This document shows positions 17,841 through 27,141 of a stretch of DNA of 64,000 nucleotides, one piece after another. Position numbers and translations under genes: made by a program. The notes under the pieces are model-generated. The model ran no database searches. It was not told the DNA's origin and saw only the letters and a program-made list of their open reading frames with translations. This DNA comes from Gluconobacter cadivus (GTDB lineage: Bacteria; Pseudomonadota; Alphaproteobacteria; Acetobacterales; Acetobacteraceae): the NCBI RefSeq assembly GCF_015244745.1, contig NZ_JABCQI010000001.1, forward strand, positions 186,001-250,000, given 5' to 3'. How positions within the stretch are numbered: position 1 is the stretch's first letter; each line of letters starts with the position of its first letter.

Positions 17841-20438
17841 ATGCTTGCTTTTGCTCCGCAGGCACCCGACCATTCAGACATGAAGGGTGCATTCCACGGA
17901 ACCTCGTCCAGCGACCATACCATGCCAGCCAGCATCCGTGCTGCCCTCGGCCCCACCAATACCGGCAAGACCCATTATGCCCTGACGCGCATGATGGCCC
18001 ATGCGTCCGGCATCATCGGTTTTCCTCTGCGCCTTCTGGCCCGAGAAAACTACGAACGCCTCGTTAAAATCAAAGGCGAGCGCAGCGTCGCGCTCATCAC
18101 GGGTGAAGAAAAAATCGTGCCCCCCGGCGCACGCTGGTTTTCCTGTACCGTCGAGGCCATGCCGCTGGACCGTAAGGCCGAATTCATCGCCATCGACGAG
18201 ATCCAACTTGCCTCGGATCCGGATCGCGGTCACGTCTTCACGGATCGCCTGCTCCACGCTCGTGGCACCGTCGAGACGCTGTTCCTCGGCGCCGAGACCA
18301 TTCGCCCGCTGCTTCAGAGACTCGTTCCCGGCATCGAGATCGACATCCGCGCCCGCCTCTCGAGCCTCGCCAGCACCGGACACACGAAACTCTCCCGTCT
18401 GCCTCCACGTTCGGCCATCGTCGCCTTCTCCATGAGCGAAGTCTATGCGCTGGCCGAAGTCATCCGCAGACGCCGTGGCGGCTGTGCGGTTATCATGGGC
18501 CAGCTCAGCCCCCGTACCCGAAACGCTCAGGTCGAGCTCTATCAGAACCGCGACGTGGATTATCTCGTCGCAACCGATGCCATCGGTATGGGCCTGAACA
18601 TGGACGTCGATCACGTCGCCCTTGCCCAACTCAGCAAGTTCGACGGCACGGTTCCTCGCCCGCTGTTCCCGCAGGAAATCGCCCAAATTGCCGGACGCGC
18701 CGGTCGCGGCATGAAAGACGGCACCTTCGGCACCACGGCCGACTGTCCGCCCATGTCCAGCGCCCTCGTCGAAGCTGTCGAGCAGCACCGCTTCGACCCG
18801 ATCCAGCGCCTCTACTGGCGCAACCACGAACTCGATTTCACCAACCCGGCCAACCTGCTCAAAAGCCTGACCCGCCCGCCACCGCTGCGTGGCCTGACCG
18901 CAGGGCGCGTGGCCTCGGACGTCACCACCCTCGAATCCCTGATGCTCGACCCGGATGTCCGCGAGATCGCGAGAGGCAAACGCGCCACGACCCTGCTTTG
19001 GGACGTCTGCCAGATCCCTGATTTCCGCAAACTCGGCGATGACAGCCATACCCGGCTCTGCGCGCGCCTCTACAGCCATCTAATTAAGGACGGGTCCATT
19101 CCCGCCAACTGGATGGAAGGCCATATCCGTGGTCTGGCCAAAACCGAAGGCGATATCGACACCCTCATGCACCGCCTCACCGGTGTGCGCGTGTGTTCCT
19201 ATGTCGCCGCCCGCACCGAATGGAGCCGCCATTCCGCCATGTGGCAGGAGCGTGCCCGCGAAGTTGAAGACCAGCTTTCCGACGCCCTGCACGAGCGCCT
19301 CACCGCCCGCTTCGTGGACCGCCGCGCCACGACGCTTCTGCGCCGCCTCGACAGCGATGGCGACCGCACACTCCTTTCCGCCGTCAAACCCGATGGCGAT
19401 GTTCTGGTAGAAGGCCACAGCATCGGACGCATCCGGGGTTTCACGCTGGAAACCGACGTCGCCTCCGGCCCCGAACGCCAGATGATCCTGCGTGCCGGGC
19501 GCAAAGCCCTCATCCACGAAATCCCCCGCCGCATCCGTCTCCTACAGGACGCACCGGACACCGCCCTTAAACTGGACGCTACCACCGGACATCTTTTCTG
19601 GGACGAAACCCCTCTGGGTCGCCTCACCGCAGGCACAGCTCTGCTGCGCCCGGCCATCCAGCTTTTTCCAGCCGAGTTCACTGATACGGTTCAGAAAACC
19701 CATGTCGAAACCCGTCTGCTGACATTTGTGGCCAACCTCATTCGAACGGATCTGAAAGCCCTTTATCGCGCCCACGCACTTGCCGAACACGAACCGGGAC
19801 TGCGCGCCATTCTGCACCGTCTCATGGAAGACGGCGGCATTACCGAAACCCTGCCAGAAGATCAGGCGCTTCCTCCCGCTTTGCGCAACACACTACGGAA
19901 GCACGGAGTCGAAGTCGGACGTTTCTCGATCTTCTGCCCGGCCCTGTTCCGAAAACGCCCTCTGGATCTTCTAGGACTGCTCCACGCCCTGCATCGCCAG
20001 ACGCCTCACCGTCCGACAGCGCCCGGTCGCGTCTCCCTTCCATGGCACGAGATCAGCGGGCAATTCGGCTGGATCCGTGCCGGAGAGACGGGCCTGCGCC
20101 TCGACATCGCAGAACGCTGCATCGCGGAACTGCACCAACTCATACGCCGCCGCGACCACACAGCACCGCCCGATCTGGCCTCCAGACTGGGCATAAAATC
20201 CGACAGCCTTCCCTCCGTCCTGAAAGGTCTGGGCATCGCGCATCAACCTGCAGAGGCTCAGTCCTCCACCCATGCCGGTCCACCACGCCCGCTCATGATT
20301 CTGCATGATCGCAAAACCCGAGCCTCCCGCCGCCCGAGAGCCGCTCAACACGGGTCCGCGTCCAGGCGCCCTTCGCCTCCACGGACTGACAGTCCTTTCG
20401 CGGCCCTCGTCATCCTGAGGGAAAAAGTCCGCCCATGA
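17841..20438 (+). CDS. SUV3/MgpS-type ATP-dependent helicase
   Basis: A superfamily 2 helicase related to mitochondrial SUV3, named MgpS in some alphaproteobacteria. Walker A GPTNTGKTHYAL is near residue 36. The Walker B is an unusual DEIQ (IDEIQLA), as in SUV3. Motif VI is QIAGRAGRG. C-terminal to the motor lie several hundred residues of helical sequence and a basic, Ser/Pro-rich tail. The frame is open for 744 bases upstream, across the antisense of pepB. I place the start at 17841 because GGGAGG lies 7 bases before that ATG, giving 865 residues. The stop overlaps the next gene by 4 bases. Likely roles are RNA turnover or RNA remodelling. Confidence 0.85.
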   Translation: MLAFAPQAPDHSDMKGAFHGTSSSDHTMPASIRAALGPTNTGKTHYALTRMMAHASGIIGFPLRLLARENYERLVKIKGERSVALITGEEKIVPPGARWFSCTVEAMPLDRKAEFIAIDEIQLASDPDRGHVFTDRLLHARGTVETLFLGAETIRPLLQRLVPGIEIDIRARLSSLASTGHTKLSRLPPRSAIVAFSMSEVYALAEVIRRRRGGCAVIMGQLSPRTRNAQVELYQNRDVDYLVATDAIGMGLNMDVDHVALAQLSKFDGTVPRPLFPQEIAQIAGRAGRGMKDGTFGTTADCPPMSSALVEAVEQHRFDPIQRLYWRNHELDFTNPANLLKSLTRPPPLRGLTAGRVASDVTTLESLMLDPDVREIARGKRATTLLWDVCQIPDFRKLGDDSHTRLCARLYSHLIKDGSIPANWMEGHIRGLAKTEGDIDTLMHRLTGVRVCSYVAARTEWSRHSAMWQERAREVEDQLSDALHERLTARFVDRRATTLLRRLDSDGDRTLLSAVKPDGDVLVEGHSIGRIRGFTLETDVASGPERQMILRAGRKALIHEIPRRIRLLQDAPDTALKLDATTGHLFWDETPLGRLTAGTALLRPAIQLFPAEFTDTVQKTHVETRLLTFVANLIRTDLKALYRAHALAEHEPGLRAILHRLMEDGGITETLPEDQALPPALRNTLRKHGVEVGRFSIFCPALFRKRPLDLLGLLHALHRQTPHRPTAPGRVSLPWHEISGQFGWIRAGETGLRLDIAERCIAELHQLIRRRDHTAPPDLASRLGIKSDSLPSVLKGLGIAHQPAEAQSSTHAGPPRPLMILHDRKTRASRRPRAAQHGSASRRPSPPRTDSPFAALVILREKVRP

Positions 20439-20713
20439 GCGAAGCATATCAGCGACTAGACCAGTGGCTCTATTACGCCCGCATCGCCAAGACACGTCCG
20501 CTTTGTGCGGCTATCGTCGGGAAAGGTCGCATCCGCATCAACCGGCAGCCCACAAGCAAGCCCCATGCCAAGCTTCACATCGGCGACATATTGACTTTTC
20601 CCGCAGTTTCTGGCGGAGAAGTGCGCGTGTGGCGCGTTTTGGATCTTGGTGAACGCCGCGGTCCGGCAAAAGAAGCCGCACTTCTTTACGAAGTCATCAC
20701 AGAAGACGGCTGA
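20435..20713 (+). CDS. S4-domain RNA-binding protein, Hsp15 type
   Basis: A 92-residue protein consisting almost entirely of an S4 domain: RLDQWLYYARIAKTRPLC, then GRIRINRQP, then HIGDILTF. Hsp15 (HslR) in E. coli binds free 50S subunits carrying nascent chains. Translational coupling to the SUV3-type helicase (4-base overlap) suggests a joint RNA or ribosome-related role. The exact target is not shown. Confidence 0.88.
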   Translation: MSEAYQRLDQWLYYARIAKTRPLCAAIVGKGRIRINRQPTSKPHAKLHIGDILTFPAVSGGEVRVWRVLDLGERRGPAKEAALLYEVITEDG

Positions 20714-20805
20714 GGATGCTTGCGTCTGACGCCAAACCTTCGCATATCATCCCGCTCGGATGAAACCGGCCGGATGCCGGACCAGCAAGACGATCGGAGA
20801 CGTCA

Positions 20806-21138
20806 ATGACCTATGTGGTCACAGAAAACTGCATTCGCTGCAAGTTCACGGATTGCGTGGAAGTCTGCCCCGTAGACTGCTTCTACGCAGGTGAAAACTT
20901 CCTTGTCATCAATCCGGACGAATGCATCGACTGCGGCGTATGTGAGCCGGAATGCCCGGCCGAAGCCATCTTCCCCGACAGCGACAACCGCGCCGCACCG
21001 TGGATCGAAGTCAATGCGAAATACTCGGCACAGTGGCCGAATATGACCCGCAAGATCGATGCCATGCCAGACGCGGAAGAATGGAAAGACAAGCCGGGCA
21101 AAGCCGCCATGTTGTCCGAAGCACCGCATCAGGGCTGA
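20806..21138 (+). CDS. fdxA: Seven-iron ferredoxin (3Fe-4S/4Fe-4S)
   Basis: A 110-residue soluble electron carrier. Cysteines are arranged as in Fdx[21 protein letters not shown] at the start for one cluster and [17 protein letters not shown] for the other. The long acidic and helical tail ends the domain as in other FdxA proteins. A GGAG ribosome site precedes the ATG. The 92-base upstream spacer contains small hairpins (TCATCC-N5-GGATGA at 20747-20763). A good terminator follows. Confidence 0.94.
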   Translation: MTYVVTENCIRCKFTDCVEVCPVDCFYAGENFLVINPDECIDCGVCEPECPAEAIFPDSDNRAAPWIEVNAKYSAQWPNMTRKIDAMPDAEEWKDKPGKAAMLSEAPHQG

Positions 21139-21166
21139 TTTTCTCCGATATACCGAAGTTATCCTC

Positions 21167-21196
21167 ACCCGGTCTCTCATGAGATCGGGTTTTTTT
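21167..21196 (+). terminator. Terminator after fdxA
   Basis: A 10-bp stem (ACCCGGTCTC with GAGATCGGGT, one G-T pair) and a TCAT loop, followed by seven T. Confidence 0.92.
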
Positions 21197-21246
21197 GTGC
21201 CACCTGCTCTGACTGGCATCCCGATCCCCACCAAGGCGTATGGCAT

Positions 21247-21283
21247 AAAAAAAGGGCTGGTAGGATTTCTCCCACCAGCCCTT
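21247..21283 (-). terminator. Terminator after cyoABCD
   Basis: AAGGGCTGGT pairs with ACCAGCCCTT. The A-run on the plus strand left of the stem gives a T-tract on the minus strand, in the right orientation to end the cyo operon 23 bases past cyoD. Confidence 0.92.
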
Positions 21284-21305
21284 CCCACAGGTTTCGAGAG
21301 AAACC

Positions 21306-21635
21306 TTAGCGGGACATCATGTTGATCGCAGTGTCATGCATGATGAAGATCGTGCCGCCGATGATGACGATCACCGATGCCGCAGCAAAGATGAAGCACA
21401 TCAGGTTCCAGCTCTGCTCGCTGCTGGTGTTCAGGTGGAGGAAGAACACCAGGTGAACGACGATCTGCACGACGGCAAGAAACGTCAGCGCTGCAAGCGT
21501 CATGGACGGAGGCAGAACGTGGGCCATGACAGCGGCAAAGGATGCCACCGTCAGGATCACGGCCAGAACAAAGCCGATCAGATAAGCCGAATAGGAGCCG
21601 TGGCTACTATCGTGGGCTGTATGTGCCTGAGCCAT
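21306..21635 (-). CDS. cyoD: Cytochrome bo3 ubiquinol oxidase subunit IV
   Basis: A 109-residue three-helix membrane protein of the COX4 prokaryotic family. It contains SYSAYLIGFVLAVILT, VVQIVVHLVFFLHL and a third helix before the end. The start at 21635 shares one base with the cyoC stop (TAATG), so it is translationally coupled. The open frame extends upstream into cyoC but that part is out of register with any conserved protein. It stabilises the CuB site of subunit I. Confidence 0.95.
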   Translation of the reverse strand: MAQAHTAHDSSHGSYSAYLIGFVLAVILTVASFAAVMAHVLPPSMTLAALTFLAVVQIVVHLVFFLHLNTSSEQSWNLMCFIFAAASVIVIIGGTIFIMHDTAINMMSR

Positions 21636-22255
21636 TACATCACTCCTGCGAGATAGACGAACGAAAAGACACAGATCCAGACGATGTCGAGAAAGTGCCA
21701 GAACAGGCTGAGGCAAGCCAGCTTGTTCATCATACGCTCGGACAGATCCTGCGGACCCATCATCTGAACCATCAGGACGACCATCCAGATCAGGCCACAG
21801 GTGACGTGCAGACCATGCGTTCCAACCAGCGTGAAGAACGCGGAGAGGAATGCAGAACGGTCAGGGCCATTACCTTCTGCGATCATGGAGGTGAACTCGT
21901 TCACCTCCAGACCGACGAAGGACGCGCCAAGAACGAACGTGACGGCAAGCCAGACCAGAACCATCGTCTTGTTCTTCGCCAGCGCATTCAGCGAGGCGAA
22001 GCCGTACGTGATGGACGAGAACAGCAGGATAGCCGTCTCGATCCCCACGTTCGTCAGGTCGAACAGTTCCTTGCCCGACGGGCCACCGGCATACTGGTTC
22101 CGGAGGACCGCAAAGGCAGCGAAGATCGACCCGAACAGGACACAGTCCGTCATCAGGTAGAGCCAGAAGCCGAACACGTTGGGGGTTTCGTGATGATGTT
22201 CCCCGCCGTGATCGTCGGCGTGTGCCAGAGGCGACATTGTTGCTTCGTGAGCCAT
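21635..22255 (-). CDS. cyoC: Cytochrome bo3 ubiquinol oxidase subunit III
   Basis: A 206-residue protein with five membrane helices of the COX3 family. The N terminus is His-rich, then FGFWLYLMTDCVLFGSIFAA, and GTHGLHVTCGLIWM near residue 145 is the typical subunit III histidine segment. It sits 18 bases after cyoB in the cyoABCD operon. Confidence 0.96.
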   Translation of the reverse strand: MAHEATMSPLAHADDHGGEHHHETPNVFGFWLYLMTDCVLFGSIFAAFAVLRNQYAGGPSGKELFDLTNVGIETAILLFSSITYGFASLNALAKNKTMVLVWLAVTFVLGASFVGLEVNEFTSMIAEGNGPDRSAFLSAFFTLVGTHGLHVTCGLIWMVVLMVQMMGPQDLSERMMNKLACLSLFWHFLDIVWICVFSFVYLAGVM

Positions 22256-22273
22256 AAGTCTTATGCCTCCTTC

Positions 22274-24262
22274 TTACTCTGCTGCCTGCGCCGCAGCGAT
22301 ACGACGAGAATAGACTTCCTCGTTGTGCTCGATTTCGCTCACCGGGACGTAGTAGTCGACGTCGCGGTTTGCACTGCGCAGGATCATGGTTGCAACGATA
22401 CCGATCAGGCCGATGGCAGCGAGCCACCAGATGTACCAGACCGAAGCGAAACCGAGAATGAAGCTGAACAGACCGATGAAAACACCTGCAGATGTGTTCT
22501 TCGGCATGTGGATCGGAGCCAGCGGCTTGCCGTGAGCCTTCAGGCCCAGCTGCTTCTCGGTATGGAACGTGTCGAGACCATGAATGTCAGGAATGACCGC
22601 GAAGTTATAAGCCGGGGGCGGAGAGGAAATGGACCACTCCAGCGTACGGCCGTTCCACGGATCACCCGTCAGATCCAGGTTCTCGGGCAGATTACGGTCA
22701 CGGATGGACACATAGAGCTGCGTCAGCTGGCATACGATACCGCAGGCGATAACGATTGCACCGGCTTCAGCAACCAGCATCCACGGATACCAGTCAGGGT
22801 TGTCGTAATGGTTCATACGACGCGTCATACCCTCGAGACCGAGGATGTAGAGCGGAACGAAGGCAAGGTAGAAGCCGACGAACCAGCACCAGAACGCGCG
22901 CTTGCCCCAGGCTTCGTTCAGCTTGAAGCCAAAAGCCTTCGGGAACCAGAAACCCATGCCCGCGATGTAACCGAAATACACGCCGCCGATGATGACGTTG
23001 TGGAAGTGGGCAATCAGGAACAGGGAGTTGTGCAGGATCCAGTCAGCAGCCGGCATGGCCATCATCACACCGGTCATACCACCGATGGAGAAGGTGATCA
23101 TGAAGCCCAGCGTCCAGTACATCGGAGCCGTGAATTCCACGCGGCCCTTATACATGGTGAACAGCCAGTTGAAGATCTTCACACCAGTCGGGACGGCGAT
23201 GATCATCGTCATGATACCGAAGAAGGTATTGACGTTGGCACCGGCACCCATGGTGAAGAAGTGATGCACCCACACGACGAAGGAGAGCACCATGATGGAG
23301 CACGTGGCGTACACCATCGTCTTGTAACCGAAGAGCGGCTTCTGGGAGAACGTTGCTGTGACTTCGGAGAACACACCGAACGCCGGGATGACGAGGATGT
23401 AAACTTCCGGATGGCCCCAGGTCCAGATCATGCTGAGGTAAAGCATGACGTTGCCGCCGGCATCATTCGTGAAGAAGTGCATGCCGAGGTAACGGTCAAG
23501 GCTGAGCAGAGCCAGCGTAACCGTCAGAACCGGGAAGGACACCATGATCAGCACGGTCGTGCAGAATGCAGTCCAGGTGAACACCGGCATCTGCATCCAG
23601 CCCATGCCAGGAGCACGCATTTTGACGATGGTCGTGAAGAAGTTCACGCCTGTCAGCAGCGTTCCAACACCGGAGATCTGAACGGCCCAGATATAGTAGT
23701 CAACGCCGACACCCGGGCTGAACTGCATCTCGGACAGAGGCGGGTAAACCAGCCAGCCGCACTGGGCAAACTCACCGATAAACAGCGAGATGTTGATCAG
23801 CAGGGCTCCGACCAGCGTCATGTAGAAGCTGAGCGAGTTCAGGAACGGGAACGCAACGTCACGCGCACCGATCTGAAGGGGAACCACCAGGTTCATCAGG
23901 CCCGTCATAAACGCCATCGCCATGAAGAAAATCATGATGGTGCCGTGAGCGGAGAAAACCTGATCGTAGTGATGTGGCGGCAGATAACCGGGGTTGCCGT
24001 TGTAAGCCAACGCAAGCTGGGTTCGCATCATGATGGCGTCCGCGAAACCGCGGAACAGCATGACGATCGCCAGAATGATATACATCACTGCAAGACGCTT
24101 GTGGTCGACAGTCGTCAACCAGTCACGCCAGAGATAGCCCCATTTGCCATAATAGGTGACAGCACCCAGTACGGCGAGACCGATAACAGCAACACCAAGG
24201 AATGTACCGACAAGAATCGGCACATCCAACGGTATGGCTGAAAAGGAGAGTTTTCCGAGCAT
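22274..24262 (-). CDS. cyoB: Cytochrome bo3 ubiquinol oxidase subunit I
   Basis: The catalytic haem-copper subunit, reducing oxygen to water while pumping protons. At 662 residues it has the normal size with about 15 helices. [15 protein letters not shown] carries the CuB histidine and the cross-linked tyrosine. HHFFTMG holds the next CuB ligands. [18 protein letters not shown] contains the low-spin haem histidine. It starts 7 bases after cyoA. In acetic acid bacteria this enzyme is a terminal oxidase for quinol produced by membrane dehydrogenases. Confidence 0.98.
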   Translation of the reverse strand: MLGKLSFSAIPLDVPILVGTFLGVAVIGLAVLGAVTYYGKWGYLWRDWLTTVDHKRLAVMYIILAIVMLFRGFADAIMMRTQLALAYNGNPGYLPPHHYDQVFSAHGTIMIFFMAMAFMTGLMNLVVPLQIGARDVAFPFLNSLSFYMTLVGALLINISLFIGEFAQCGWLVYPPLSEMQFSPGVGVDYYIWAVQISGVGTLLTGVNFFTTIVKMRAPGMGWMQMPVFTWTAFCTTVLIMVSFPVLTVTLALLSLDRYLGMHFFTNDAGGNVMLYLSMIWTWGHPEVYILVIPAFGVFSEVTATFSQKPLFGYKTMVYATCSIMVLSFVVWVHHFFTMGAGANVNTFFGIMTMIIAVPTGVKIFNWLFTMYKGRVEFTAPMYWTLGFMITFSIGGMTGVMMAMPAADWILHNSLFLIAHFHNVIIGGVYFGYIAGMGFWFPKAFGFKLNEAWGKRAFWCWFVGFYLAFVPLYILGLEGMTRRMNHYDNPDWYPWMLVAEAGAIVIACGIVCQLTQLYVSIRDRNLPENLDLTGDPWNGRTLEWSISSPPPAYNFAVIPDIHGLDTFHTEKQLGLKAHGKPLAPIHMPKNTSAGVFIGLFSFILGFASVWYIWWLAAIGLIGIVATMILRSANRDVDYYVPVSEIEHNEEVYSRRIAAAQAAE

Positions 24263-24269
24263 CTGTCGG

Positions 24270-25190
24270 TTATTCCTTCATGCCAGTGTCGGACGGTGCA
24301 GCGTTGAGAACGGACTGCATGTGCATGACCTTGCCCGTCGTCTTGTCCACCACCATGCCATTATTATACTTGGCAACGATGCCGTCGAAGAGTTCCGGCT
24401 GGACATGCGCGAAATACTGTACCGGTGCAGCTTCCTGCGGCGCAGCATATTTCGGGTATGTCGTGTCGTCGAGATTTTCGCTTCCGCTCTTCACTTTCTC
24501 AACCCAGTCATTGAACTGAGCCGGGTCCATGGCGAGAGTGCGGAACTTCATATCCGAGAAACCGCGACCGCTGAACTGCGACGCTTCACCAAGGTAATCC
24601 CCAGGTGAGCTTGCAATCAGATGCAGCTGCGTCTGCTGACCCGGCATGGCGTAGATCATCGAGCCCAGACGGGGGATGAAGAACGACGTCATGACGGAAT
24701 CAGAGGTGATCTGGAAGTCCAGCGGCGTGTTCGTCGGCACATCCAGCTGGTTGATCGTTGCGATCCCCAGATCCGGATAAATGAACAGCCACTTCCAGTC
24801 GAGAGAAACCACCTGAACATTCAGCGGCTTGACATTGTCATCCGTCTGAAGCGGGCGGTAGGGGTCATAGGCATGCGTACTCCACCAGCTGATAGCGCCG
24901 AGGAAGGCGATCAGAATGGCGGGAACACCCCAGATGACATATTCAATTGCGGTCGAATGATCCCAGGTCGGGAGGTATTCGGCCTCTTTGTTGGAAGCAC
25001 GATACTTCCACGCAAAATAAAGCGTCGCGACGCAGGTTGGAACAACAACGAGCATCATGATGACGAATTCCGCCACCATGACATCGCGGTTCATTACTGC
25101 GACCGGGCCGCGCGGCTGAAGCAGATCAACCGTACAACCCGATAGCATCAGCGCCGGCAACGCTGGGAGATATCGCCAGAGTTTTTTCAT
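24270..25190 (-). CDS. cyoA: Cytochrome bo3 ubiquinol oxidase subunit II, lipoprotein
   Basis: A 306-residue subunit with a lipoprotein signal ([19 protein letters not shown]), two membrane helices (about residues 42-65 and 90-110) and a periplasmic cupredoxin-fold domain without the CuA ligands, as is normal for quinol oxidases. The start at 25190 fits the signal peptide and follows GCAGGA; an upstream ATG at 25208 is possible. It is first gene of the operon. No cyoE (haem O synthase) is present next to it. Confidence 0.95.
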   Translation of the reverse strand: MKKLWRYLPALPALMLSGCTVDLLQPRGPVAVMNRDVMVAEFVIMMLVVVPTCVATLYFAWKYRASNKEAEYLPTWDHSTAIEYVIWGVPAILIAFLGAISWWSTHAYDPYRPLQTDDNVKPLNVQVVSLDWKWLFIYPDLGIATINQLDVPTNTPLDFQITSDSVMTSFFIPRLGSMIYAMPGQQTQLHLIASSPGDYLGEASQFSGRGFSDMKFRTLAMDPAQFNDWVEKVKSGSENLDDTTYPKYAAPQEAAPVQYFAHVQPELFDGIVAKYNNGMVVDKTTGKVMHMQSVLNAAPSDTGMKE

Positions 25191-25309
25191 CGGTCCTGCT
25201 TTCATCATCCGTTCCGGCTTGCAGTAGTCGCCGGGAAACGGTTTGACACGATAAGGTCCGCATCAGTGCCGCCGAACGCTGCCATAGTCTGCTACCTTTC
25301 TCGTTCGTA

Positions 25310-25323
25310 TCCTGACGTCAGGA
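25310..25323. promoter_or_regulatory. 14-base perfect palindrome upstream of cyoA
   Basis: TCCTGACGTCAGGA lies about 120 bases upstream of the cyoA start and could be a regulator site for respiratory control. No known consensus is claimed. Confidence 0.35.
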
Positions 25324-25584
25324 ACCGGATCAAAGATCCGATCCTGAAGTTCATTCAGCATGGGACACGGCTGTCCCGGTTCCTCAGGTTTTTTCTGCCT
25401 GAATCGCCTCAAAGACAAGGCTTATCACGGATTTCGTGAGCCTATCCCCAGCATGGACCTCAGGATGAAATGGCTGTTTTTCGCCACATTTGATCTAATT
25501 ATGACTTTCATTAAATATGAACATTACAGATTTTTAATGTAAACCTCTTTAGAATTCGCGGAAATAATTCAAGACTTTATTGGT

Positions 25585-25624
25585 CCAAAAAGCAGAAAGG
25601 GGCGGCATCAACTGCCGCCCCTTT
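25585..25624 (-). terminator. Terminator after the BI-1 gene
   Basis: A 12-bp perfect stem (AAAGGGGCGGCA / TGCCGCCCCTTT, 25596-25624) with a 5-base loop. On the minus strand it is followed by a T-rich stretch. Confidence 0.85.
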
Positions 25625-25655
25625 CCCGATATCCAGTATCGTCCAGACAATACTG

Positions 25656-26426
25656 TCAGTCGCTGTTACCTGAACGCACGCCCATGAACTGGATGAGAAA
25701 CTGGAACAGGTTCACAAAATTGAGATACATCGTCAGAGCATCATAGACACTCAGCTTCGCTACTTCTTCCGGACCAGCATAAGCCATGTATTGCTGATAT
25801 GTGATCTTGATCCGCTGCGTGTCATAGGCTGCAAGCACGGTGAAAAGACCCACGCCTATTACAGAAACAAGCATGGCCAGCGGAGAACTGTGCAGGAAAA
25901 TGTTCACCACCGAAGCCAGAACGATACCGATCAGGCCCATGAACAGGAACGAACCGAGTCGAGCGAGATTGGCACCGGTCGTGTATCCCCACAGCGACAT
26001 TCCGGCGAATGTAATGGCCGTCACGAAGAACGTCCGGGCTACGGAAACGCCCGTATAGCTCAACAGAATGCTGGCCATGCTGGCGCCCATCGCGGCGCTG
26101 AACAGCAGGAAAATCCCCTGCACAGCAGGACGGGAGAGACGGTTAACGCCGAAAGACAGAACCATCACGAACACGAGCGGTGCGAAAATACTGATACCAC
26201 CCAGAAGGGTCGGTCGCAGGACGATTGCACCATTCGGCATTTCAGCCAGATGGAAGAACAGAGCGCGCAGGGATGTCTGTGCGACGCCGTAGGCGACCAC
26301 TCCCGTGATCACCAGACCAAGCGCCATCCAGTTGAAGACCCGGCACATATAAGCGCGAAGTCCGGCGTCAAGACTGCCGGCTCCGGCCTGCACACCGGCT
26401 CTGCTGAAGTTGGAATTAAAAGCCAT
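25656..26426 (-). CDS. Bax inhibitor-1/YccA family membrane protein
   Basis: A 256-residue protein with about seven membrane helices. The family-typical end AAYDTQRIK and LYLNFVNLFQFLIQFMG is intact. The start at 26426 (MAFNSNFSRAG) matches the usual N terminus; the frame extends 35 codons upstream without support. Members include YccA, an FtsH modulator, and YbhL. Substrate or partner here is unknown. Confidence 0.9.
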   Translation of the reverse strand: MAFNSNFSRAGVQAGAGSLDAGLRAYMCRVFNWMALGLVITGVVAYGVAQTSLRALFFHLAEMPNGAIVLRPTLLGGISIFAPLVFVMVLSFGVNRLSRPAVQGIFLLFSAAMGASMASILLSYTGVSVARTFFVTAITFAGMSLWGYTTGANLARLGSFLFMGLIGIVLASVVNIFLHSSPLAMLVSVIGVGLFTVLAAYDTQRIKITYQQYMAYAGPEEVAKLSVYDALTMYLNFVNLFQFLIQFMGVRSGNSD

Positions 26427-26577
26427 GACACCTTTTCCAATGAGATGCCCTTTTAAAAAGGGCGCTTGACGAACCAGGGAGGGCCGTCCGTACACTCCAC
26501 CTGAATGTGGGAGTTTTGCCGGAGGGGTCAAGAATACTCCGCCGTCCCTTACTTATTTTTCATGGGAAACGCGCCTC

Positions 26578-27141
26578 TTGAGACTTTTTGTCGCACTCGA
26601 CCTTCCTGTCGATATCCGTGAAACGCTGGCGCTGATGCGCGGTTCCATGCCCGGCGTGCAATGGGTTCCTGCCCAAAACCACCACATCACGCTTCGCTTC
26701 ATCGGGGAAATCACGGACAGACACAGAATGGAGGAAATTGACCTTGCCCTCTCCCGTCTGGCCTGGAAGCCCTTTGATCTGTCGCTCGCACAGGCCGATA
26801 TCCGCGAGGGCCTCAATGCCGACAGCCTTCTGATCGGGGTTGAGCGAACGCCACAACTTGAAGCGCTCCAGTCTCAGGTCGAAAGTGTCCTTCGCCGTGC
26901 CGGATGTCCTCCCGCGAAGCGACGCTTCCAGCCAGCCGTCACGCTGGGGCATTTCTCCTCCAGCCAGCGGGCGGATGCCATTCAGTGGGTCCAGAGACAC
27001 AATCTTTTTCGCAGCAAACCGATGTCCGTAGAGCACGTTACACTTTTTGAAAGTCTGCGCAGCCTTGGAGAGCATGTCTATGTTCCCAGAGCCGAATATG
27101 CGTGGCAGCCAGAGATGCCGCTGACTCCTGAGGAAGAATGA
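26578..27141 (+). CDS. thpR: RNA 2',3'-cyclic phosphodiesterase (2H superfamily)
   Basis: A 187-residue two-histidine phosphoesterase (LigT/ThpR). The motifs are NHHITLRFIGE near residue 38 and EHVTLFESL near residue 145. It opens 2',3'-cyclic phosphates to 2'-phosphates in vitro; the cellular role is poorly known. The start is TTG, since the nearby ATG at 26562 is out of frame. It overlaps the UDG-like gene by 4 bases. Confidence 0.9.
   Translation: MRLFVALDLPVDIRETLALMRGSMPGVQWVPAQNHHITLRFIGEITDRHRMEEIDLALSRLAWKPFDLSLAQADIREGLNADSLLIGVERTPQLEALQSQVESVLRRAGCPPAKRRFQPAVTLGHFSSSQRADAIQWVQRHNLFRSKPMSVEHVTLFESLRSLGEHVYVPRAEYAWQPEMPLTPEEE

Larger units (their letters stand above)
25191..25655. 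other. Long non-coding region upstream of cyoA with palindromes and AT-rich segment
   Basis: This 465-base region holds the cyo promoter area and the flank of the BI-1 gene. Within 70 bases are a perfect 14-base palindrome TCCTGACGTCAGGA (25310-25323), CGGATC-AAA-GATCCG (25326-25340) and GGGACA-N4-TGTCCC (25362-25377). An AT-rich part at about 25480-25580 includes ACATTA-N8-TAATGT (25521-25540). I could not place a convincing promoter. A 60-codon frame at 25360-25542 looks like chance. Confidence 0.5.

Noticed and set aside
21542-24241. An 899-codon open frame on the plus strand opposite cyoB and cyoC
   Set aside because: It lies antisense to strongly conserved oxidase genes, its translation is low-complexity and charged with no family match, and it results from the codon bias of the true genes.
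25360-25542. A 60-codon frame upstream of cyoA
   Set aside because: No ribosome site, no conserved pattern, and it runs through hairpins in a non-coding region.
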